A DNA stretch of 64,000 bases from the NCBI RefSeq assembly GCF_900166585.1, contig NZ_FVZC01000009.1, positions 930,001 through 994,000 of the forward strand, given 5' to 3'. The stretch is from Mesobacillus jeotgali (GTDB lineage Bacteria > Bacillota > Bacilli > Bacillales > Cytobacillaceae). A program made the translations under genes and the position numbers. Under the pieces are notes generated by a model. That model was given only the letters and a program-made list of their open reading frames with translations, made no database searches and was not told the DNA's origin. Below, in pieces: positions 7,556-14,603 of this stretch. Numbering within the stretch: the first letter of the stretch is position 1; every line of letters starts with the position of its first letter.

Positions 7556-8251
7556 GTGTTGAATCATTATTTATCCATAGCAGTAGAGTTAATTAGTGGA
7601 TTTGTTTTCCTGTTTTTTATGACAAAAATGCAAGGGAAGACGCAATTCTCGCAAATTACACCATTTGATTTTATTTCAGCCATTATCCTCGGAGAATTGG
7701 TTGGGAACGCAATATATGACCACGAAGTAAGGGTGGGCGAAATCGCCTTTGCCGTTGCCTTGTGGGGAGTACTTGTCTATGTTGTAGAGACAGTTACCCA
7801 AAAATTCCTCCATTCGCGGAAATTGCTTGAAGGGGAGCCTAATATCGTAGTACGCGAGGGAAAGATCAAGTTTGATGCGTTGAAAAAAGCTAAGCTGGAT
7901 ATCAATCAGCTTCAAAGTCTGGTCAGGCAGCAAGGCTATTTTTCATTGCGAGAAGTTGAGTATGCAATCATCGAAACGAATGGAATGGTAAGTGTCCTTC
8001 CAAAAGCGGATTATGACACGCCAAAGAATAGTGATATGAAAATCAAGGTACAGGACCCAACCCTGCCAGTCAATATGATCCTTGATGGAGAAGTGGTCCA
8101 CGAAAATTTAAAAGAAGCGGGTCTTGACGAACAGTGGCTGAAGACAGAACTTGAGAAGCATAAAATCCAACACTTTGAAGACGTGCTTTTTGCGGAGTGG
8201 ATGGAAAATCAACCTTTATTTGTACTGGAGTATGAACGGAAGGCGAAATGA
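7556..8251 (+). CDS. DUF421 membrane protein (YetF/YcaP-like)
   Basis: 231-aa protein with three N-terminal membrane helices and a cytosolic C-terminal alpha/beta domain. GKTQFSQITPFDFISA and LGELVGNAIYD are the hallmark sequences of DUF421, and REVEYAIIETNGMVSVLPK marks the soluble domain. Function of the family is unknown; Bacillus paralogues are often stress- or sporulation-linked. Start candidates are GTG 7556 and TTG 7559 after AAGGAAGGAG; I chose 7556 because the family usually begins M-L-N-H-Y. Single gene with a terminator overlapping its stop codon. Divergent from the L,D-transpeptidase gene. Confidence 0.88.
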   Translation: MLNHYLSIAVELISGFVFLFFMTKMQGKTQFSQITPFDFISAIILGELVGNAIYDHEVRVGEIAFAVALWGVLVYVVETVTQKFLHSRKLLEGEPNIVVREGKIKFDALKKAKLDINQLQSLVRQQGYFSLREVEYAIIETNGMVSVLPKADYDTPKNSDMKIKVQDPTLPVNMILDGEVVHENLKEAGLDEQWLKTELEKHKIQHFEDVLFAEWMENQPLFVLEYERKAK

Positions 8252-8286
8252 AAGGCTGAGGCAAATGCTTTTTGTCTCAGCCTTTT
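8251..8286 (+). terminator. terminator of the DUF421 gene
   Basis: AAAGGCTGAG (8251-8260) pairs with CTCAGCCTTT (8276-8285), followed by T. It begins on the last base of the stop codon. Confidence 0.75.
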
Positions 8287-8313
8287 AATTGGAATAATCC
8301 TCATGAATAAGTC

Positions 8314-8400
8314 AACGGGGATTAAATCTTGTTTAACGGAGAATAAAAGGGAGTTAACCGGGATTATCACTCCTCAAACGGGGATTAAATTTTCTCCAAC
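8314..8400. repeat. 21-bp-period imperfect tandem repeat (4 units)
   Basis: The motif AACGGGGATTAAAT or a variant begins at 8314, 8335, 8356 and 8377, exactly 21 bp apart. It follows the DUF421 terminator. The rest of 8401-8641 shows no gene. Confidence 0.7.
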
Positions 8401-8641
8401 TATTGAAAATAGAGAGACCACCACTACTAAAGCAGAGGGACCGGCTAAAAAAAGGGGACAACGGTTGAATAAATGGAATGGAACTGTAATTAGTTTTTGG
8501 AATGTGTGAGATTGCCAGTGAAATTAAGCAGATAATGAATATGCCATTGATCTTTTCCCAAAACGGCAGAGAAAGGTGGAAGCAGGCTAAAAAAGGTTTA
8601 AATGCGCCTCCTTATTTTATGAAGAAGCGTCACGTTTTAAC

Positions 8642-8681
8642 AAAAAGTCCCCTTTGATATTAGCAATCAAAGGGAACTTTT
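8642..8681 (-). terminator. terminator of the MBL hydrolase gene
   Basis: AAAAGTCCCCTTTGAT pairs with ATCAAAGGGAACTTTT with one mismatch; symmetrical A/T tails allow use from either side. Confidence 0.7.
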
Positions 8682-8692
8682 AATCAAATAAC

Positions 8693-9454
8693 TTAAAACG
8701 TATAAGAATCTCCATCTTCTGGCACTAACACACTAGAAATGATTCCTTTTGCTTCGGCAAAACCCCTCAGTTCTTCTCTTGATAGTGTCCAGTGGTTCAC
8801 CGCTTCCAAATGGACAGCGATTATTTTTGCTTCAGGGGCTGCTTGGTAAACTTCATAGACATCTTCTTTTCCCATAACGAGGGATCCGCCTTGGTGAAAT
8901 TGATTGTCCCCAGCGTTTACGACAATGATGTCTGGAGTGTGTGCAGCTATAGTTTCATTTACACCCTCGTACCCCACGGTGTCTCCGGCCACATACAAAG
9001 TTTTCTCCACAGGATGCTTGAATACCACACCACATACGGGGCCAGCCAGTGTAAGGATTTCACCTCTTCCATGTTCGCCCCTTGTTTTGATGAGTTTGAT
9101 TCCTTCAAAAGTGGTGTCCTCTGTTAAGACTTCAATATTGGTAAAACCATCTTTACGAAGTGATGCTGCATCTTGCTCGTTCTGGACAAATAATCTCATT
9201 TCTTTTGGCAGAGCTTCTTTTGCTGCTTCATCCCAGTGATCAAGATGTAGGTGAGTAACGATGACTGCATCAATACCTTGAATGACATTTTCTAATGAAG
9301 CTGGCAAGGCGACAAGGGGATTATTTTGGTCCTGTCTTGCTGAATTAGGGAATGGAGGATAGGTGCCTTTGTCGGCCAGCATCGGATCGATTAGAAACCT
9401 TTTTCCTGCATAGTTCACAATGATCGTTGCATTACGTATATGCTGAATCTTCAT
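8693..9454 (-). CDS. MBL-fold metallo-hydrolase
   Basis: 253-aa cytosolic hydrolase of the metallo-beta-lactamase superfamily, closest in layout to UlaG/L-ascorbate-6-phosphate-lactonase-like proteins of unknown substrate. It opens with the short KIQHIRNATIIVNYAG strand pair and LIDPML, carries the zinc motif HLHLDH (His68, His70, Asp72, His73), a later VAGDT strand and a C-terminal AVHLEAVNHW that supplies another His. ATG at 9454. It is transcribed divergently from an Lrp/AsnC regulator 129 bp away, which probably controls it, so the substrate may be linked to amino acids or their derivatives (inference). Confidence 0.82.
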   Translation of the reverse strand: MKIQHIRNATIIVNYAGKRFLIDPMLADKGTYPPFPNSARQDQNNPLVALPASLENVIQGIDAVIVTHLHLDHWDEAAKEALPKEMRLFVQNEQDAASLRKDGFTNIEVLTEDTTFEGIKLIKTRGEHGRGEILTLAGPVCGVVFKHPVEKTLYVAGDTVGYEGVNETIAAHTPDIIVVNAGDNQFHQGGSLVMGKEDVYEVYQAAPEAKIIAVHLEAVNHWTLSREELRGFAEAKGIISSVLVPEDGDSYTF

Positions 9455-9583
9455 TATCTGAGCTCCTCTTCTTTTAAATTTTCTTTGAACAATGTATATT
9501 CTAATCTATAAACAAATACCAGATACATAGCATAAATTAAGTGTTTCTGCACTTTGACTTTATTTTCGAAAGGAGTTTCTTAT

Positions 9584-9997
9584 ATGTTGGACCAGACGGA
9601 TAATCAAATCCTTGATGAGCTCTCCAGAAACAGCCGAATAAAGATGAAGGAATTAGGGGAGAAAGTCCACTTAACGGCTCCTGCTGCCTCAGCAAGAATC
9701 GCGAAGCTAGAGGATAGCGGGGTCATTGAGGGATATACCATCAAACTCAATCATACCAAGATGGGCTTCTTCATACATGCATTTATCACGGTTCTGACAC
9801 AAAGCATCCACCATCAACCATACCTGGATTTTTTAAAAGGACAGGAAAAATACCAGATCAATCATTATAAAATCAGCGGAGGAGGGTGTTATCTGCTAGA
9901 ATGTAAGTTTCCTTCAAATGAAATCATGAATCTTTTTTTAGAGGAATTGAATCAGTATGCGAACTACAAATTATCGATTGTCATTAAAAAAAGCTGA
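9584..9997 (+). CDS. Lrp/AsnC-family transcriptional regulator
   Basis: 137-aa regulator. An N-terminal winged helix-turn-helix (LDQTDNQILDELSRNSRI, then LTAPAASARIAKLEDSGVI) is followed by the RAM-type ligand-binding domain (GFFIHAFITVLTQS, HYKISGGGCYLLECKF). Such proteins sense amino acids or similar small molecules as oligomers. ATG at 9584 follows AAAGGAGTTTCTTAT; an upstream in-frame ATG at 9554 has no such site. Divergent from the MBL hydrolase gene, its likely target. Confidence 0.88.
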   Translation: MLDQTDNQILDELSRNSRIKMKELGEKVHLTAPAASARIAKLEDSGVIEGYTIKLNHTKMGFFIHAFITVLTQSIHHQPYLDFLKGQEKYQINHYKISGGGCYLLECKFPSNEIMNLFLEELNQYANYKLSIVIKKS

Positions 9998-10014
9998 ACC
10001 GCCAACAAATTGGA

Positions 10015-10338
10015 TCAACTTTTATTTTTAAAATATATATATAAACCCGGATTGAATAAGCTTAAAGCCAGTGTTCCTAAAGAGATGAAGAAGATGACCG
10101 GATCCCCTCCAAGTCCGATTTCATCTATAATTATCGCATCGTAATACACCACTTCAACAGTAATTATAGCGAATAGCAAGGATAAACCGATTACGCTAAA
10201 ACCGTTCAAGAATTTTTTCCGAAATCCCGGGATCACGATCAGTAAGCATAACAAGACGGATAAAAGCAACAGAGTGAAGAACACGGGTCTCATTAAGGTG
10301 AAAGCTCCATCTGTTACAAAAGTTTTATATGTATACAT
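10015..10338 (-). CDS. small membrane protein of unknown function
   Basis: 107 aa with three hydrophobic helices (about 20-38, 50-70, 80-100), a short basic turn (GFRKKFLNGF) and IIIDEIGLGGDPV between helices 2 and 3. ATG at 10338 follows GGAGGCATT; an upstream in-frame ATG overlaps that site. No family recognised. A 9-bp hairpin, CCCTGTTTC with GAAACAGGG (10376-10397), lies in its leader. Confidence 0.55.
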   Translation of the reverse strand: MYTYKTFVTDGAFTLMRPVFFTLLLLSVLLCLLIVIPGFRKKFLNGFSVIGLSLLFAIITVEVVYYDAIIIDEIGLGGDPVIFFISLGTLALSLFNPGLYIYFKNKS

Positions 10339-10597
10339 AATGCCTCCATGCATTTACATAATTGTAAAGGATGATCCCTGTTTCAGTGGAAACAGGGAAT
10401 CCATCCTCCTGATAGAAGGAGATTCAAGGGACTATTTTGGTCAGCGACCGTCAATTTGCCAAAGTAGGTAATAGGTTAAGGGTGACATAGTAAGTGGTCA
10501 ATGTTCATTGGTTTGCCATTGGCCATTCCTTATCTACTATTAGATGGTAAAAGGTTCTCCTTCTATCCCTTGAAGGGGAGTCTCACTCCTCCAAGGA

Positions 10598-11113
10598 TTA
10601 AAAATACTTTTCGCTATCAAAATCCAATTCTATCGAATAATTTTTTGCATTGATCAAATTGGACAACTTGTTAGCATGCCGTTCCGCTTCCAAAGCCTTT
10701 AGACGGTAAACTTCCGGATCATAGGTTGCAGCCCGGACCATTATGATTGTTTCACTGTAGGAGTACGCCGATTCTTCTTTTGAAGCGGCTGCCAATTCTT
10801 TCATTTTCCTGGCTTGGGCACGCAGCTGCGTGGCGAGCTCAATTGCTTCCACAATGGTTATAGTTTCATTGTTGAAGTGAATCTCATTGTCTATATTGGC
10901 CCTGTACACGAGTTTATCCAGCAAACGAAAATCATTGCGTACTTCTTCCATTTCCAGCTCTACATCTGTAAGGGTTCTAGTTTGCTTGGGAATATCGCTG
11001 CCCTTTTCAATTGTCACAAAGGCGACCCTGTCCATTTCTTCTTCAAGTTCACGGATTCTTTTTGCCAATACACTTTTCAGCTTAACAGCTTCTGCGAGTG
11101 TTATCTTATTCAC
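10598..11113 (-). CDS. DIP1984-family protein
   Basis: 171-aa helical cytosolic protein. ITLAEAVKLKSVLAKRIREL at the start, VELEMEEVRNDFRLLDKLVY and IDNEIHFNNETITIVEAIEL in the middle match the DIP1984 family as I remember it (called septicolysin in some annotations, without good functional proof). It is predicted to be largely coiled coil. It starts with GTG at 11113 after AAAGGGGAAC. Single gene; a hairpin at about 10568-10596 follows it. Confidence 0.75.
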   Translation of the reverse strand: MNKITLAEAVKLKSVLAKRIRELEEEMDRVAFVTIEKGSDIPKQTRTLTDVELEMEEVRNDFRLLDKLVYRANIDNEIHFNNETITIVEAIELATQLRAQARKMKELAAASKEESAYSYSETIIMVRAATYDPEVYRLKALEAERHANKLSNLINAKNYSIELDFDSEKYF

Positions 11114-11210
11114 GATCGTTCCCCTTTAACGTATGGCTTTATTTTAAAAGAATAGCATAAGGAAAATTATGGTACAACTATATTGTGCAAAAAACGACTG
11201 GTTTGATTAA

Positions 11211-11543
11211 AAAGGAATACAGAATAAAACAGATACATATTTGGGCTACTGTAAAACTAATGAATTTATAGGTCTCGGAAGTTTGGTCTTAAATGAAGAG
11301 AAAATAGACGAAGCGGAGTTAGGCTATATGCTGTTTCCTGAACATTGGGGCAAGGGGTATGGGAGTGAGATTGCGGAAATTCTCATTCGGAAAGCAAATA
11401 GAACAGCGGTAAAACGGTTAACTGCGATTATTGATCCTAAAAATATACCATCCAGAAAAATATTAATTAATAATGGCTTTATTTCATTGAAGTTGTGTGA
11501 AATTGAGGGGCTGCCTGGGGAGATATTAAGCAAAGAATTATAA
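11211..11543 (+). pseudogene. GNAT N-acetyltransferase, 5'-truncated
   Basis: The frame encodes the C-terminal two thirds of a RimJ/RimL-type GNAT enzyme: GLGSLVLNEE, ELGYMLFPEHWGKGYGSEIA (the acetyl-CoA Q/R-x-x-G-x-G/A type loop as HWGKGYG) and PSRKILINNGF. The N-terminal 60-70 residues expected for the family are missing and an in-frame stop lies at 11208-11210, with no good ribosome binding site for the TTG at 11241. Probably a remnant. The remaining part could not bind substrate normally. Confidence 0.7.
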
Positions 11544-11561
11544 ATTGCGGCTAAATAATTA

Positions 11562-11592
11562 TAAAAAAGCTCACTTATTTGTGAGCATTTTA
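11562..11592. terminator. bidirectional hairpin between convergent genes
   Basis: GCTCAC (11569-11574) pairs with GTGAGC (11581-11586), flanked by an A-run and a T-rich tail. Confidence 0.6.
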
Positions 11593-11606
11593 TAATCTAT
11601 TGAATT

Positions 11607-12374
11607 TTAATTTGAATCTACATCTAGCGATTTTTCTGTATGATCATGGATATTCCCTTTTTCGACATGAATTTTTATATGAAAGCGGCCGTCTTCTGGG
11701 AAGGTGTATTTAGTGGAATATGTGCCAGCTGAAATTTCCTCGGCCTCGATGAACTGATGATTTGTCTCTTTCTCTTTCCAGATTTCAAAACGGACACGAG
11801 CTCCCGAAACAATCTCTTCCTGTTGAGCAATCTTCACGGCTAGCTCCGCTTGCTGTTTGCTTTTAATCACCGCGGGTGCAGTAAAATCAAAGGAAACTTC
11901 GCTATTATGATGTTCGTTATGTTCGTGTTCGGTGTTTTTTTCATTTTCCGAGCCTTCCTCATGGCTGCTTCCTAATTCGTTTCCACCTACAATGATTTCT
12001 ATTTTTGGCATACTATGCATCCGGTTGGCTGTAGTATGAGCCACGATAAAATAATTCCCGCCTTCTGTGAATGTTTTTTTGATCGAATAGTTCCCATCCT
12101 GCTCGTTTTTCGCAGGTGTCATTTCATGGTCATTCTGTCCGGATCTCCAAATTTCAAATTTCACTTCATCTGCATTGGTAACTTTCTCCTCACCCTGACT
12201 CACATGAGCTTTTATTGTAACCTCCTGATTAATTTCAATTTTTTCAGGAACAACGATTGAAACTTCCAGAAGTTCTGGTGGGTCTTCAAGTGAACTTTCC
12301 TTTCTATCTTGATCAGTATTACAAGCCGTCAACAGAAACATAATCGCGATAAAAACAGTCAAAAATTTCTTCAT
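11607..12374 (-). CDS. lipoprotein with two YtkA/FixH-like domains
   Basis: 255-aa lipoprotein: signal peptide with lipobox FLLTAC, so Cys18 is lipidated. Two similar beta-sandwich repeats follow (about 35-130 and 160-250); each has VKFEIWRSG or VRFEIWKEK and a GNYSIKKTF or GTYSTKYTF strand, as in the YtkA-like family. Between them is an acidic His-rich linker (EHEHNEHHN) that could bind a metal; this is inference. In Bacillus, YtkA-like proteins often sit near copper or cytochrome oxidase functions, but nothing here confirms that. ATG at 12374. Confidence 0.8.
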   Translation of the reverse strand: MKKFLTVFIAIMFLLTACNTDQDRKESSLEDPPELLEVSIVVPEKIEINQEVTIKAHVSQGEEKVTNADEVKFEIWRSGQNDHEMTPAKNEQDGNYSIKKTFTEGGNYFIVAHTTANRMHSMPKIEIIVGGNELGSSHEEGSENEKNTEHEHNEHHNSEVSFDFTAPAVIKSKQQAELAVKIAQQEEIVSGARVRFEIWKEKETNHQFIEAEEISAGTYSTKYTFPEDGRFHIKIHVEKGNIHDHTEKSLDVDSN

Positions 12375-12534
12375 AACAATTAGACTCCATTCTTCAAATT
12401 AGTTTCTAAATCATAATAAGCTGTAAATGTGATAAATGTATGAAAATCTAAAGAAGGGAAGTGTCATATTTTAATAAGAATAGACTCTGAAAAACCAGGG
12501 AAACTTAACCTAAAATCATATTAGGGTGATATTT

Positions 12535-13057
12535 GTGTATAGGAAGTTATTCGTCTTACTCATTTTAAGTTTTACTATATACGGGATGAATAGTGGGTCA
12601 ATTTATGCAGCTAATGTTCAGTCATAAGAAAAAATCTACCGGGAAATAGGTTGTAAAACAAACGAAGAGGCAGTTTCAGAATTTGAACAACATTTTAAAA
12701 AAGACATAAAACTTTCCTATGAGAGTACCACAAGTAACATTCACTCATTATTTTGGAAGATTCAATGATATGGAAGGAGACAGAAATGACTCTTTAGAAG
12801 TCGTTTTAATAAATGAAGAGTTTGCTGAACACCATTACAAGATTGATATCCGCCCTGTTGGATGTAGGATACAAATGAAAGCCAAAGACACGCTTAAACT
12901 CAAGAATGGAACAAAAGCAATCTATACATGTGTGACAACCTTCAACTTGCTGGTTTTTGAAAGAGATGGCTGGCAATACATTTTGAGTATTGACAAGAGG
13001 GCAGCTAATAAGGTGACTACTGAGAAATTAGTTGAGATAGCCAACTCTATTATATGA
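12535..13057 (+). pseudogene. secreted protein gene, broken by a stop and a frameshift
   Basis: GTG at 12535 after AGGGTGAT opens a clear signal peptide (YRKLFVLLILSFTIYG, then AANVQS) that meets a TAA at 12625. The same frame continues coding-like (EKIYREIGCKTNEEAV) to 12712, where one extra T in CTTTCC shifts the frame. Removing it joins KDIKL to PMRVPQVTFTHYFGRF and a 110-residue C-terminal part ending at 13057. The original protein would be about 170 aa. I do not recognise the family. Two independent lesions make real decay more likely than sequencing error. Confidence 0.7.
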
Positions 13058-13122
13058 AAAGCCTTGTTAGTAAACGCGACACGGCTGCCACTTTCCAACA
13101 ATTGTGTTAGGCGAAGAGACTC

Positions 13123-13167
13123 TGCCAAAAAGCGTTTTTCTTAAAGGATAAACGCTTTTTTTTGGCC
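13123..13167. terminator. long hairpin terminator upstream of the RNA repair operon
   Basis: GCCAAAAAGCGTTT pairs with AAACGCTTTTTTTGGC; A- and T-rich arms serve both directions. It isolates the hen1-pnkp operon from the upstream pseudogene. Confidence 0.75.
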
Positions 13168-13250
13168 GGGAAAAATGTCAAAAACCTCATATTCCATAAT
13201 AATAGGCTAAATGATATAGTAAATTCAGCAAATGGAAGAAGAGGTGCTTT

Positions 13251-14603
13251 ATGCAATTAACGATACGGGCTGTTGGTGAAAATGTTCAGGTGATTTCCCA
13301 TCTGCTGGCGAAAAACCCCCATAACATCTATGAAAGACACCAAAAAGGCCATGCTGTAAGGATGTTTTTCAGTCGTTTTACCAATCACGAGGTTGAAGCA
13401 ACCGTGTTCGTTGCGCCTGATTCTCTTGAACTGGTAAAAAATCAAGCTAATCAATATGACATTACTCACTACATAAATGACCGGGAGTTTGCGGTCAGCA
13501 GTATTTTCATTTCTTTGATTAGAAATGCCCTTGGGACGGCTCTTAACGGACAGCCAAAGGAGGAGTATGGCGAGTGGGTGAAGCATCCTTTTGACCTTGA
13601 ACTGAGTTTTGGCCCGGTGGCCTCTGGCCTGTCGGATCAACAAATCGTTGAGCTGTTCGCTCCGCTCGGATTTGATGTGGTCATTAACCGGCCAGAAATC
13701 GAGTACAATATTAACCTGAAATCCAAAAGCTCTGTCAGGTTCATTACTTTAAATGGGATGTCTACATTACAGATGGCTTTGCGGCAGATTTTTGTGCTCG
13801 TACCTGTACTGGACAATTACAAGCATTATTATATAGATGAGAAAGAAATTGAAAAAATCGAACGTTATGGCGAGGGATGGCTTGATGACCACCCAAAAAA
13901 GTCCTTTATTTTAAAGCAGGCGCTGCGCTTTAAAACTGTATATGAGCTGGTAGAAGTCCAGGAAAATGCTGTGGCTGAACCAGGAGCTAAAAAAACCCGT
14001 CTAAATGATTTGCGTTATGAAAAAATTGTGGACTTTATCAGGGATTTGGAGAATAAGGAAAGCATTGTGGACTTTGGTTCAGGTGAAGGAAAGCTGAGTG
14101 CCAGGCTTGGTTTTATACCCGGTGTCAAGGAAATACTTGCCGTCGAACCTTCTGAAGAAGCATCGCTGCGAGCAATGGAGCGATTCACTAAGTATGAAGG
14201 TAAGGCGGATTTCGTTAAACCGACCCAGCTATGGGGATCGCTTTTTTACTATGATGACCGCCTGAAGGGGAAAGACGTGATCATTTTATGCGAAGTGATT
14301 GAGCATATCGACGTGGATCGGCTGCCGAAAGTGTTTGAAACAATTCTCCATGATTATCGTCCAAAGAACCTTCTGGTCACTACTCCGAACAGGGAATACA
14401 ACCAGCTTTATGCAATGGATACGGAGTTCAGGCATGGGGACCATCGTTTTGAGTGGACAAGGAAAGAGTTCGAGGCCTGGTGTAAAGAGAGAAATAGCAA
14501 AGGGGAGTACGAGTTGGTCTTCAACAGTATTGGCGAGGAGAACGAACAATTCGGTTCTCCAACTCAAATGTGCATTTTTAAAAGAAAGGAGGTTTCAAAA
14601 TGA
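13251..14603 (+). CDS. hen1: 3'-terminal RNA ribose 2'-O-methyltransferase Hen1
   Basis: 450-aa enzyme that methylates the 2'-OH of the 3'-terminal ribose of broken RNA before ligation, so the repaired RNA cannot be cut again at that site. The N-terminal half (about 1-240) is the bacterial Hen1 partner domain that contacts Pnkp. The C-terminal half is a SAM methyltransferase: VDFGSGEGKLSARL (from residue 273) and the metal-binding set Glu348, Glu351, His352 (CEVIEHID) and His398 (GDHRFEW), matching the manganese ligands known for clostridial Hen1. ATG follows AGAGGTGCTTT. The stop overlaps the pnkp start as ATGA, so the two are translationally coupled. All key residues are present. Confidence 0.95.
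   Translation: MQLTIRAVGENVQVISHLLAKNPHNIYERHQKGHAVRMFFSRFTNHEVEATVFVAPDSLELVKNQANQYDITHYINDREFAVSSIFISLIRNALGTALNGQPKEEYGEWVKHPFDLELSFGPVASGLSDQQIVELFAPLGFDVVINRPEIEYNINLKSKSSVRFITLNGMSTLQMALRQIFVLVPVLDNYKHYYIDEKEIEKIERYGEGWLDDHPKKSFILKQALRFKTVYELVEVQENAVAEPGAKKTRLNDLRYEKIVDFIRDLENKESIVDFGSGEGKLSARLGFIPGVKEILAVEPSEEASLRAMERFTKYEGKADFVKPTQLWGSLFYYDDRLKGKDVIILCEVIEHIDVDRLPKVFETILHDYRPKNLLVTTPNREYNQLYAMDTEFRHGDHRFEWTRKEFEAWCKERNSKGEYELVFNSIGEENEQFGSPTQMCIFKRKEVSK

Noticed and set aside
8303..8509. 68-aa ORF
   Set aside because: It spans a 21-bp repeat whose period is a multiple of three, which keeps a frame open by chance; no ribosome binding site or homology.
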